From contig CAZUXY010000010.1 of NCBI GenBank assembly GCA_964624235.1, forward strand, positions 20,816 to 84,815: DNA of 64,000 nt, read 5' to 3'. Of this stretch, positions 34,211 to 42,572 are shown one piece after another (positions within the stretch are counted from its first letter, which is position 1; the number at the start of each line of letters is the position of its first letter). Made by a program: the position numbers and the translations under genes. The DNA is from CAZUXY01 sp964624235 (lineage in GTDB: Bacteria > Spirochaetota > UBA4802 > UBA5368). Below the pieces are notes generated by a model. The model saw nothing but the letters and a program-made list of their open reading frames with translations. It ran no database searches and had not been told where the DNA came from.

Positions 34211-35524
34211 ATGAAAAAATGTGTAGGATTGCTGGCTTTTACCCTGCTGTTCTGTTTTGCGCTCCTTTCGGGTGTGGAAGCTGCCAAACTCAGCGAAGAC
34301 ACCCTCGCAAAGAAAAAAGAGGGGTATTACGTAACCGGCCTTCCACTGGTTAACTTTTCCAGTGATGACGGAATAGGTTACGGCGTTCGACTCTATCTCT
34401 ACAACAACGGCAACAAAACCGACGCCTATTTCGACAGCACCCCTTACTTCATGCAGATGTACCTGCAGTATTTCGCAACCACAAAGGGAGTACAGTACCA
34501 TGAACTCAATTTTGATTTTCCCTATCTGATGGGCACTAAATTCAGGGTTAAGACCGCTTTTGTCTATAACGTTGAACTTAACGCCAATTATTTCGGGCAG
34601 GGCGCCGACGCCGCCAACGACAAACTGAGCACTCCCGTTTCGCTCGGCAGCGTTAAGACATTCAGCAAATATGCCGATTACCAGGATTATATCGACGACA
34701 ACGAGAATTACTACAAGTACTACAATTACCAAATTTACAAACCTAAATACTATATCTACCTTTTCAGGGACCTCACCGATGAGCTTAAGCTCATGATAGG
34801 CGCCGAGATAAAATACATCAACATCTATACCTGGAAAGGTCATCACCATGACGGTTCCGAACAGGTAATAACCAAATTGGATGAGGACCGCAATAAACTG
34901 ACCGGCACCAACGGCGGCTGGACCAACTTCGTGCGCTTCGGCATCGGGTATGATACCCGCGATTTCGAACCGGATCCCAATAAAGGTTATTACTTCGACT
35001 ACTCCATCGAAGCGGCATCGGGCATCATCGGATCTGAGTATAACTTCATAAAAAACAACGTCCAGGCCCAGTACTACTTCTCGCCGGTGAAAAAGCTGCG
35101 ATTCGGCTTCAGGGTAGGATACACGGCGTCGGCGTACGACATCCCCTTCTATGAAGAAGACTGGTTCGGGTTCGCCCTCAACAGGCGGCAGGGACTCGGA
35201 AGCAACAGGACACTGCTGGGTTACAAAAAGAGCAGGTTTGTGGGCAGAACCATGACCTGTGCCAGCTTCGAGCCGCGGTGGCAGTTTGCCGAGGTCAGCG
35301 GCGCCGGGCAGCGTTTCGCTTTTAATCTGCTGGGCTTCATAGACACCGGAAACGTTTATGACGACAGTTTCGATCCTTTCTCCGATCCGCGTTTCAGCGA
35401 CTATAAAGTCACCTATGGCGGCGGTCTGGTAATCGCCTGGAATCTGTCGACGATTGTACACTTCCTCTACGGCAAGAGTAAAGAGGACAGTTCCATCTCC
35501 ATAGACTTTGAGTACAAGTTTTAA
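34211..35524 (+). CDS. Omp85/BamA-like outer-membrane barrel protein
   Basis: 437 residues from the ATG at 34211 (GAGGAG upstream; the frame is open 17 codons further). A signal peptide (CVGLLAFTLLFCFALLSGVEA) is followed by a beta-barrel rich in aromatic-alternating strands: VNFSSDDGIGYGVRLYLY, FVRFGIGYDTRDFEPDPNKG, and a final SISIDFEYKF ending in phenylalanine. The segment SNRTLLGYKKSRFVG resembles the VRGF-type lid motif of Omp85 proteins. No POTRA domains precede the barrel. It may export or insert proteins or lipids, or be a pore; the function is unknown. Confidence 0.82.
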   Translation: MKKCVGLLAFTLLFCFALLSGVEAAKLSEDTLAKKKEGYYVTGLPLVNFSSDDGIGYGVRLYLYNNGNKTDAYFDSTPYFMQMYLQYFATTKGVQYHELNFDFPYLMGTKFRVKTAFVYNVELNANYFGQGADAANDKLSTPVSLGSVKTFSKYADYQDYIDDNENYYKYYNYQIYKPKYYIYLFRDLTDELKLMIGAEIKYINIYTWKGHHHDGSEQVITKLDEDRNKLTGTNGGWTNFVRFGIGYDTRDFEPDPNKGYYFDYSIEAASGIIGSEYNFIKNNVQAQYYFSPVKKLRFGFRVGYTASAYDIPFYEEDWFGFALNRRQGLGSNRTLLGYKKSRFVGRTMTCASFEPRWQFAEVSGAGQRFAFNLLGFIDTGNVYDDSFDPFSDPRFSDYKVTYGGGLVIAWNLSTIVHFLYGKSKEDSSISIDFEYKF

Positions 35525-35532
35525 CCACATAT

Positions 35533-35570
35533 AAAAGCACAGGGCCGGTTTTCCGCGGGCCGGCCCTGTG
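35533..35570 (-). terminator. Hairpin terminator between convergent genes
   Basis: CACAGGGCCGG (35538-35548) and CCGGCCCTGTG (35560-35570) form a perfect 11-bp GC-rich stem. On the minus strand CTTTTAT follows, a short U tract that suits the nnrDE operon; on the plus strand only A residues follow. It may act on both. Confidence 0.75.
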
Positions 35571-35602
35571 TAAAAAACCCAGAAACATCAAACCGTCAGT
35601 TT

Positions 35603-37198
35603 TTAAAATAACATCGCGTTCCTGATCCCACTGATCACGTCAGTTGCTTTAAGTACCGCAACACCGTTTTTCTCCACCATGAGATCAGCCGACCGGCCGT
35701 GCAGGTAGGCGGCTATACCCGCGGACTCAAACGCGGTAAGGTCTTTCCTCAGCATCAGGGCGCCCATGATGCCCGAGAGCACGTCCCCGGTGCCGCCGGT
35801 CGCCAGGGCGGAATTTCCCGAAGTATTGATGAGGGTGGATTTGCCGTCGGTCACTATGGTGGCCGGTCCCTTGAGCACCGTTATCGCTGAGGACTTACGG
35901 GCCAGCAGTTTCGCCGCGTCGATGCGGTTTTTTCTGATATTGGACACCGGCATATCAAGGAGCCGTGCAGCCTCGCCGAAATGCGGAGTGATTATCCAGT
36001 CTATTCCTTCGGGCAATCGATGCTCACCAAGATACTCGTAAAGGTGGAAAAGCCCATCCCCATCGATGAGTGCTCTTTTTACCGACGTACCGGGCAGCTT
36101 CGCGATGATCGCTCTGAAAAATTCACGGGAAATCCGATGCCGCCCCAGACCGGGCCCCAGCACCAGAGACCTGTATACGCGTTCTTCACTGAAGAAAGCA
36201 TCACACCACTCTGTAATGGTGCGGCAGTCAATACTTTCATCAGACAGCTCCGACATGCGGCCCGGTTTATTCCTTCCAGCGACAGCATCGATTTCCCTTG
36301 TTATGAGTTCAGGTATTTTACCGGCGATAATGCTTCGTGCTTTGTAAGTGGTGATGAGGGTCGCCAAACCCGTCCCGGTTTCCATCGCCGCCATGGCCGA
36401 CATCATGGCGGCGCCCTCCATGCCGTCGAAACCTCCCGCAAGCAGCAGATGTCCTCTTTCTCCCTTGTGACTGTCGTAATCAGTAATCACGGCGAGATGA
36501 CGCGTGCAATAATCCCGGTCCGCCAGTTCATGCGAAAGTTCATCAGCGGCAGTCAGTTCGCGGGGGAACCCTATATCGGCTATTTCCAGGATTCCTGCAT
36601 ATTGCTTTCCCGGAAAGGTCACGAGCGATATTTTCGGAAGGCCGATGGTGATTGTACAGTATGCCCTCACCGCTTCCCCCTCAGGCCCCGCGCCGTCAGA
36701 GGGAAGCCCGCTGGGGATATCCACCGAAACAACCCTGATACCGCTCCTGTTGATAAAATTCACCGCATGCGCGTTCATGCCCCTGAGTGTGCCGCTGAAC
36801 CCTGTACCCAGCAGGGCATCCACGATAAGATCATAATTTGCGGGGATCACCGCATCAAGATCGCCCGGTGAGGCCAGCCGGTGTAAAGGTACCTTGGATT
36901 TTTCGCAGAGTTTCAGATATATAGCGGCTGTTTCGGTTGTTTTTTTCCCGTCGCCGGTCAGATACACTTCCACGGGGATACGACTGTTGTGCAGCAGGTA
37001 GGCCGCGACAAATCCATCACCACCGTTATTCCCGGTGCCGCAGAAAACCGCTGCCTTTCTTGTCCCGCTGAAATTACGAGTGATATATTCGGCGACAGCC
37101 CGCCCGGCCTGGGCCATCAGCACCACCGCCGGCATGCCGTAATCCTCAATGGCACACCTGTCGATTCGGCGCATTTCATCCGAGCTTACAACTTTCAT
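35603..37198 (-). CDS. nnrDE: Bifunctional NAD(P)H-hydrate epimerase/dehydratase (NnrDE)
   Basis: 531 residues. The N-terminal epimerase domain (about 1-215) has VFCGTGNNGGDGFVAA; the C-terminal ADP-dependent dehydratase domain (about 235-531) has LVLGPGLGRH, LIDGDGLF and GNSALATGGTGDVLSGI with the catalytic aspartate. It repairs damaged NAD(P)HX in the cytoplasm. The stop of the upstream lipoprotein gene is 3 bases before its ATG, so the two are coupled. The lengths of both domains are complete. Confidence 0.95.
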   Translation of the reverse strand: MKVVSSDEMRRIDRCAIEDYGMPAVVLMAQAGRAVAEYITRNFSGTRKAAVFCGTGNNGGDGFVAAYLLHNSRIPVEVYLTGDGKKTTETAAIYLKLCEKSKVPLHRLASPGDLDAVIPANYDLIVDALLGTGFSGTLRGMNAHAVNFINRSGIRVVSVDIPSGLPSDGAGPEGEAVRAYCTITIGLPKISLVTFPGKQYAGILEIADIGFPRELTAADELSHELADRDYCTRHLAVITDYDSHKGERGHLLLAGGFDGMEGAAMMSAMAAMETGTGLATLITTYKARSIIAGKIPELITREIDAVAGRNKPGRMSELSDESIDCRTITEWCDAFFSEERVYRSLVLGPGLGRHRISREFFRAIIAKLPGTSVKRALIDGDGLFHLYEYLGEHRLPEGIDWIITPHFGEAARLLDMPVSNIRKNRIDAAKLLARKSSAITVLKGPATIVTDGKSTLINTSGNSALATGGTGDVLSGIMGALMLRKDLTAFESAGIAAYLHGRSADLMVEKNGVAVLKATDVISGIRNAMLF

Positions 37199-37201
37199 TA
37201 C

Positions 37202-38275
37202 TTACTTCCACTCCATGATTTCCATATCCGTTTTGTTCACATGATAGGAATAAATCCGCCCCGTTTCATCCGTGATGATCTCCTCGAAGTATTTTCCGTC
37301 CCTGAGCTCGATAAGCACGTTGTTTATCACGTTCCCGTCAAAATTCAATATAACGAATTTCACTTTTTTTCCTTCCACATTCCACAGGTAAATATACTTG
37401 TCATCCGCCAGTGAAAATATTTCATTTTTCGGATCAGGCACGGTGAGCACCATTTTCTGCATTTTGTCACCGGTTCCCGAATATTCGAACACCTTGCGGT
37501 ATTTGAACCGTGCCTTGTTGTAATAGGCAACGGCCACGAGGAAGCTTTCCCCCGTTCTGAATATTTTTATATTCTCGATCTTCCCCGTGTACACTTCTTC
37601 TCCCTCGGTGTCCTTGAAGTCGGCATGTCCCAGGTTAATGAAAAAATCCCTTTTTTTGCCTGAAAACCGGTAGACGCTCCACGTATCGAAGGTTCTTGAT
37701 ATCACGAACAGACGGTTATTCTTATCCACTTCAAGGTTTTCAATATAGTAGAAAGGGATGTCCGGCGTTCCGCGCTGTCCCAGGGTGTGCTGCAGATTGC
37801 CATTTTTATCGAACACCAGGATATATGAAGGAGAGAAATCTATCTCGCTGCCCGACGTTACCACCCCCCTGCCTGCAGCAGCCAGCCTGTTCTGAACGTA
37901 AATATTTCCCGAAGCGTCGGCGACCATTGAGCCGATTACGCCGAAATTGAACTGTGATTGCGGAGGCAGATCCTTTCCCTCCCTTACGACCTTTTTGCCT
38001 ATGATCAGCGCAGGCGAGCCATCGAAATTCAATACCTGCAGCCGGCCCAGAATATTATCGGCAAGATATATCCTGTCACCTGAAATCCTTATGCCGAACG
38101 ACAGGTTCAGCGCACCGCTTTCATTGTAGTCGATAGTGATTCCGCCGAACCCCGTATCTTTGCCCAGGGTGCACAGTTTTTTACTCCTGAGGGCGCTTAC
38201 CCTCCACTGACCGCAGCCGAACACAGCAATCAGCAAAACTACCAGTGCCGAAAGGAAACGCTTTTTACTCCTCAT
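37202..38275 (-). CDS. Beta-propeller (NHL-like) lipoprotein
   Basis: 357 residues. A lipoprotein signal ends IAVFGC, lipidated at about residue 21. The mature part shows repeated strands (ISGDRIYLADNILGRLQVLNF, DASGNIYVQNRL, SLADDKYIYLWNV) of about 40-50 residues, as in six-bladed NHL-type propellers. Leptospira has lipoproteins of similar layout, but this is from memory. The role is unknown; coupling to nnrDE may be only operonic. Confidence 0.75.
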   Translation of the reverse strand: MRSKKRFLSALVVLLIAVFGCGQWRVSALRSKKLCTLGKDTGFGGITIDYNESGALNLSFGIRISGDRIYLADNILGRLQVLNFDGSPALIIGKKVVREGKDLPPQSQFNFGVIGSMVADASGNIYVQNRLAAAGRGVVTSGSEIDFSPSYILVFDKNGNLQHTLGQRGTPDIPFYYIENLEVDKNNRLFVISRTFDTWSVYRFSGKKRDFFINLGHADFKDTEGEEVYTGKIENIKIFRTGESFLVAVAYYNKARFKYRKVFEYSGTGDKMQKMVLTVPDPKNEIFSLADDKYIYLWNVEGKKVKFVILNFDGNVINNVLIELRDGKYFEEIITDETGRIYSYHVNKTDMEIMEWK

Positions 38276-38623
38276 ACCACCTCAAATCGCCTGAATATAT
38301 GCCGCCATTACCTACTATCCGGCCGTAATGGATAATTCAAGACAAAAAAGAATGATTTATATTACTCAAATAATTGATTTTTTTATTGCGCACCAGCCGT
38401 TCTTTTTTATGTTATGCATACGATATCGTCATACGACAAATACAGGATATGCGCAGCTCAAAGCACAATGGGCCTCTTCCGGCAGCGGGATAACAACCCA
38501 GGTCCCGGAGGGACCGTCTCATCGGATCCTGCATGGATGGATTGCCCGGTTGCCTGCCATTACCAGGTTTCATGAAACCTGACGCTTTTCAGTATTATAA
38601 GATTACACCTCAGGAGAGTATCT
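38276..38623 (+). other. Leader of acyl-CoA dehydrogenase gene
   Basis: 348 bases without a credible gene. It contains the palindrome at 38564-38581 and a ribosome-binding site (CAGGAGAG) before the start at 38624. An 84-codon plus-strand frame (38328-38582) has odd composition, runs through the palindrome and is not called. Confidence 0.4.
38564..38581. promoter_or_regulatory. 18-bp perfect palindrome upstream of the acyl-CoA dehydrogenase gene
   Basis: CAGGTTTCATGAAACCTG is a perfect dyad of two 9-base halves, 43 bases before the ATG. It could be an operator for a dimeric regulator (TetR or FadR type are common for acyl-CoA genes) or fold as a hairpin in the mRNA. No T run follows, so it is not a terminator. 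Confidence 0.55.
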
Positions 38624-39775
38624 ATGGAATTCAGATTATCCGAAGAACAGCAGATGGTAAAGGAAATGTGTCGAAAGTTCGCCGACAATGAACTTGCCCC
38701 GAAAGCTGAACATTTCGACAGGACCCATGAATTCCCGTGGGAACCTGTTAAAAAACTCGGTGAGATGGGTATGATGGGGATCGTATACCCGGAGGAGTAC
38801 AATGGGGCCGGGATGGACTACATCAGTTATGCCATCGCCGTTGAGGAAATATCCCGCGGATGCGCCTCAACCGGTGTCATTGTATCAGCCCATAATTCAC
38901 TCTGTCTTTCTCCTATCTATTATTTCGGCACCGGGGAACAGAAGAAAAAATACCTGAGCCGTCTTACTACCGGAGAATGGCTGGGATGTTTCGGCATAAC
39001 CGAACCCGGTGCCGGTTCCGATGCCGCCGGGACCAAAACCACGGCGGAACTGAAAAACGGCAAATGGGTGCTTAACGGCACCAAAAACTTCATTACCAAC
39101 GGAGGCGTGGCCGAGGCGGCGGTGGTTATGGCGCTTACCGAAAAGGGAACCGGGCATAAAGGGCTCTCTATGTTTATCGTACAGAAGGGCACTCCCGGAT
39201 TCTCAGTCGGTAAGGTGGAAGACAAGCTCGGGATTTGCGCCTCTTCGACTACGGAACTGGTTTTCGACAACTGCCAGATCCCCGAAGAGAACCTGCTGGG
39301 GAAAAAGGGCGAGGGTTTTATAGTAGCAATGCATACCCTGGACGGCGGCAGGGTCGGTATCGCGGCTCAGGCCATCGGCATCGCCCAGGCCGCGATGGAT
39401 GCGGCCGCCAGGTATGCCAAGGAGCGGGTACAGTTCGGCCAGCCGATCGCAAAGCTTCAGGCTATTCAGTGGATGCTGGCGGATATGGCGACCGAGATCG
39501 AGGCGGCAAGACTCCTCACGTGGCAGGCCGCTCAATTGATCGGCACGGGAGAACGCAGAAGGTACTCGCGTTATGCCGCCATGGCGAAACTCTATTCTTC
39601 TGAAATGTCCCACAGGGTCACCCATAAAGCGATCCAGATCTTCGGGGGTTACGGATACATAAAAGAATACCCGGTGGAACGGCATTACCGTGATTCAAGG
39701 ATCACCGAACTGTACGAGGGCACCTCAGAGATACAGCGCCTGGTCATCGCATCCAATGTCCTTGCCGATTATTGA
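38624..39775 (+). CDS. Acyl-CoA dehydrogenase
   Basis: 383 residues, the usual length. The N-terminal helices (EEQQMVKEMCRKFADNEL), FAD segment CFGITEPGAGSDAAG and GTKNFITNGG, and the C-terminal YEGTSEIQR with catalytic glutamate E365 are all intact. It makes the 2-enoyl-CoA from short- or medium-chain acyl-CoA, passing electrons to ETF. It resembles butyryl/isobutyryl-type enzymes. It has its own terminator at 39830 and a palindrome upstream, so it seems to be regulated on its own. Confidence 0.94.
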   Translation: MEFRLSEEQQMVKEMCRKFADNELAPKAEHFDRTHEFPWEPVKKLGEMGMMGIVYPEEYNGAGMDYISYAIAVEEISRGCASTGVIVSAHNSLCLSPIYYFGTGEQKKKYLSRLTTGEWLGCFGITEPGAGSDAAGTKTTAELKNGKWVLNGTKNFITNGGVAEAAVVMALTEKGTGHKGLSMFIVQKGTPGFSVGKVEDKLGICASSTTELVFDNCQIPEENLLGKKGEGFIVAMHTLDGGRVGIAAQAIGIAQAAMDAAARYAKERVQFGQPIAKLQAIQWMLADMATEIEAARLLTWQAAQLIGTGERRRYSRYAAMAKLYSSEMSHRVTHKAIQIFGGYGYIKEYPVERHYRDSRITELYEGTSEIQRLVIASNVLADY

Positions 39776-39829
39776 TAACCGATGGTACGGAAATATATTT
39801 CTACACTCCATCTTATACCTTCATTTACC

Positions 39830-39857
39830 AAAACCCCGGAACTGCCGGGGTTTTTTT
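39830..39857 (+). terminator. Intrinsic terminator after the acyl-CoA dehydrogenase gene
   Basis: AAAACCCCGG (39830-39839), loop AACTG, CCGGGGTTTT (39845-39854), followed by more T residues. A perfect 10-bp stem. It ends acyl-CoA dehydrogenase transcription and shows that argJ must start later, at 39925. Confidence 0.93.
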
Positions 39858-39924
39858 ATTGAATTTTTCCACACGGCTTTCTACCCTGCTGTGGCATACC
39901 CCGTTATTGCATGGAGAGCGATTT

Positions 39925-41115
39925 ATGGAAATTATTAAAGGTGGACTCGAAAAGGTTCCGGGATATAGTTTTTCCGCGGTTAAATGCGGAATCAAGTACC
40001 CCGACCGGCTCGACTTGTCTCTGATCTTCTCACCAAAACCCTGCAATGCCGGGGGTGTTTTTACTACCAACAGGATCTTCGCCGCTCCGGTAAGATTGTG
40101 TAGGGAGAGGATTGCCTCAGACGTCCATGGTATACTCATCAATGCCAACAATGCCAACGCCTGTACCGGAGAAGAGGGATACGCCAATACCGTTGCTCTC
40201 ACCGGCGAAGCAGCCAAATACCTCGATGTGCCGGCTGATTCCATCCTTATGGCGTCTACCGGCGTTATCGGGGTACAGCTTCCCGCCGAAAAAATAAAAG
40301 GGTCGATTCCGGGGCTTGCTTCAGGACTCTCACCTGAAAACGGAACCCTGATTCCCCGGGCGATCATGACAACCGATACCTTCCCGAAGGAATATGCCGT
40401 ATCTTTCGGTACCGGGAAGGGGACATTCCACGTAGCCGGTATCGCAAAAGGCGCGGGTATGATCGCACCCGACATGGCGACACTGCTGGCGTTCATACTC
40501 ACCGATATTCCTCTGGAGAAACCCGTACTGGACGCCTCCCTGAAACGCTGCGTGGATAAAACGCTCAACGCCATAACCATTGACGGCGATATGTCGACCA
40601 ATGATACCGCACTGCTGCTTTGTCCCAAATCTGATCGACCGGTCAGAGATGACGCAACGCTGGTGAAATTTGAATCAGCGCTCCTGGAAGTGATGAACGC
40701 CCTGGGGGTAATGATAGTACGTGACGGTGAAGGCGCCACCAAACTGATCACCGTCACCGCGAGGGGCGCCGTGAGCGTCGATGACGCGCGCAGGGTGGCG
40801 CGATCGGTGGCCGAGTCCCTGCTGGTCAAGACCGCCATGTTCGGCAACGATCCCAACTGGGGCAGAATCGCCTGTGCCGCCGGTTATTCGGGAGTACCCG
40901 TAGACGAGAGGACCCTCTCGATTTATATTGATGAAACGGTGCTCTTTTCCGAAGGCGCACCATCGGCCGCGGACAGGAAAAAGGTAAGCCGTCTTATCAA
41001 CAAGAAAGAAGTCACCCTTACCGTTGATCTGGGCATGGGTAAGGAATCTTTCACGTATTACACGTCGGATATATCGTACGATTATGTCAAGATCAACGCC
41101 GAGTATACCACCTAA
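39925..41115 (+). CDS. argJ: Bifunctional ornithine acetyltransferase/N-acetylglutamate synthase ArgJ
   Basis: 396 residues from the ATG at 39925 (GGAGAG upstream; an upstream open extension crosses the terminator). The self-cleaving site is KGAGMIAPDMATLLAF, with the threonine nucleophile T186. Other family blocks are NANACTGEEGYA, FGNDPNWGRIACAAGYSG and the C-terminal NAEYTT. It transfers acetyl from N-acetylornithine to glutamate, recycling the acetyl group in arginine synthesis. It leads the arginine group. Confidence 0.95.
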   Translation: MEIIKGGLEKVPGYSFSAVKCGIKYPDRLDLSLIFSPKPCNAGGVFTTNRIFAAPVRLCRERIASDVHGILINANNANACTGEEGYANTVALTGEAAKYLDVPADSILMASTGVIGVQLPAEKIKGSIPGLASGLSPENGTLIPRAIMTTDTFPKEYAVSFGTGKGTFHVAGIAKGAGMIAPDMATLLAFILTDIPLEKPVLDASLKRCVDKTLNAITIDGDMSTNDTALLLCPKSDRPVRDDATLVKFESALLEVMNALGVMIVRDGEGATKLITVTARGAVSVDDARRVARSVAESLLVKTAMFGNDPNWGRIACAAGYSGVPVDERTLSIYIDETVLFSEGAPSAADRKKVSRLINKKEVTLTVDLGMGKESFTYYTSDISYDYVKINAEYTT

Positions 41116-41313
41116 GCCGGCACCCCCTATGGAGAACAGTGTGCACCCATCGGATATTCCACGCAACTCTACCCGGTAATTATTGCATGTCTATGCGGCG
41201 TATTGTTTCGTCCTTGACTGATTCCATCAAAATGTTATGTACTTTTGTATTATCCATAAACGTCCGGGACCGGAATCATAATCGATAAAGGCCGGCATGT
41301 TGGAAAAGTATAA

Positions 41314-42417
41314 ATGAAAAGAATTCTCATTATTTTTATCGCGTCTATAACAGCGTGGATCGCGACCGGCGGGTCCGCGCTGTCGGGCGCCGAAAAAGAT
41401 CGAACGCAGGCCGGAAAGGTAGTGGTATATTATTTTCAGAATTCCACGAAAGCGGGAGAATACGGATACTATACATATATAATCGCGGACACTATTGCCT
41501 CGGAAATCCGCAAGACGGGAAAATACGAGGCCCGAAGCATTCCGGTCACCCTGGAATATATCGATACCGATAAATCCAGGGAACTGTTTGTCAAACGAAT
41601 GCAGTTTCTGACCGACAGAGGAAAAGAATTCGATGCCGATTTCGTGATTCACGGCACCTACTACATCGAAAACCAGGTTATTGTCATTAAAACCCAGATT
41701 TTCGATGTCAATGAACAAAAAATCAAAGACATCAAAGAAACCAGCAGAGAGCTCGGCGCCATACTCCTTATCGTCATAGATAAATTATCCGATAAAATCA
41801 ATTCCGAACTCCAAAAGAGCGCTTATAAAACCCGTCCCAAAAGGGAGACCGCGGCAAAATCCCCCTTCATACCCGTGTATAAAGCCTTATCGGGATTCTC
41901 TTTCGGGTTCATCCATGAGATGGGAACAATCCACGGCACATGGGGGGACATCTATGAACGGACAGATATTACGGGTTTTTCCATCTACCGCTCATTGTCG
42001 GACGCGGGGTTTTCAAGACGGTATCCGGTGATTAAAAACTCTTTTCTTCTGCTTAAATACGATTTCTTTTCATCTAACAACACGGAATCCACCCAGATGA
42101 CAAACCTCCAGGTTTCAGAGTTCAGCCTCAATGCGGGGTACTCCTACCCTCTTTCAGGTTTATTTTCCCTGGATATCTCAGCGGGACCGGGGATATGTTT
42201 TTCAAAGATAAAGGTGGAGATGGACACCGGCACCGGACCACCGGAGACACTGAAAACCGAACGTTCCATTGATCCTCTTCTGCACCTGTCGGCCGGTGTT
42301 TCCATTACGATTGAACGGTTTAAACTGGGCAGCGGCGTTTCCTATCGAAGGATTTTTTTCAGCGACCGGGCCCTGGGCGCGTCATCATTGTACTTCGGGA
42401 TCGGTTACATGATATGA
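41314..42417 (+). CDS. Envelope protein: TolB/FlgO-like N-domain plus C-terminal barrel-like region
   Basis: 367 residues with a signal peptide (ILIIFIASITAWIATGGSALSG). Residues about 30-165 (VVVYYFQNSTKAGEYGYYTYIIADTI, DADFVIHGTYYIENQVIVI) have the strand-helix pattern of the TolB N-terminal/FlgO-like fold. The last 170 residues alternate aromatic and small residues (LSLDISAGPGICFSK, SSLYFGIGYMI), like an outer-membrane barrel. I recognise no named family. It sits between argJ and argD but shows no metabolic domain, so the linkage to arginine synthesis looks incidental. Confidence 0.7.
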   Translation: MKRILIIFIASITAWIATGGSALSGAEKDRTQAGKVVVYYFQNSTKAGEYGYYTYIIADTIASEIRKTGKYEARSIPVTLEYIDTDKSRELFVKRMQFLTDRGKEFDADFVIHGTYYIENQVIVIKTQIFDVNEQKIKDIKETSRELGAILLIVIDKLSDKINSELQKSAYKTRPKRETAAKSPFIPVYKALSGFSFGFIHEMGTIHGTWGDIYERTDITGFSIYRSLSDAGFSRRYPVIKNSFLLLKYDFFSSNNTESTQMTNLQVSEFSLNAGYSYPLSGLFSLDISAGPGICFSKIKVEMDTGTGPPETLKTERSIDPLLHLSAGVSITIERFKLGSGVSYRRIFFSDRALGASSLYFGIGYMI

Positions 42418-42513
42418 GCATCACCTTCTTCGCACCATGACGGTAAAAATTCATCTTCCCTTGTATCTTTTTTTAATTGACAAGTCCGATTCCGCATAAA
42501 TGCTGATACTCTG

Positions 42514-42544
42514 AATCGGGTTTTTACCCGATTATTGTTTTTTT
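42514..42544 (+). terminator. Hairpin and T tract upstream of argD
   Basis: AATCGGGT (42514-42521), loop TTTT, ACCCGATT (42526-42533), then ATTG and seven T residues. It can end transcription from the 41314-42417 gene. A TTGACA hexamer at 42477-42482 lies upstream, so if a promoter starts there, the hairpin would act as an attenuator in the argDFG leader. Confidence 0.75.
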
Positions 42545-42572
42545 ATCAACCTTAAAAAATGGAAACCTGAAT

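Noticed and set aside
34178..35530. Long minus-strand open frame (about 450 codons) over the Omp85-like gene
   Set aside because: It lies antisense to a protein with signal peptide and barrel strands; its composition (V/E/G-rich, no motifs) is that of a mirror frame.
38328..38582. 84-codon frame in the acyl-CoA dehydrogenase leader
   Set aside because: Runs through the regulatory palindrome and has no recognisable protein sequence.
39825..40856. Minus-strand open frame of about 343 codons over argJ
   Set aside because: Serine- and proline-rich shadow of a well-conserved enzyme; no motif or ribosome-binding site.
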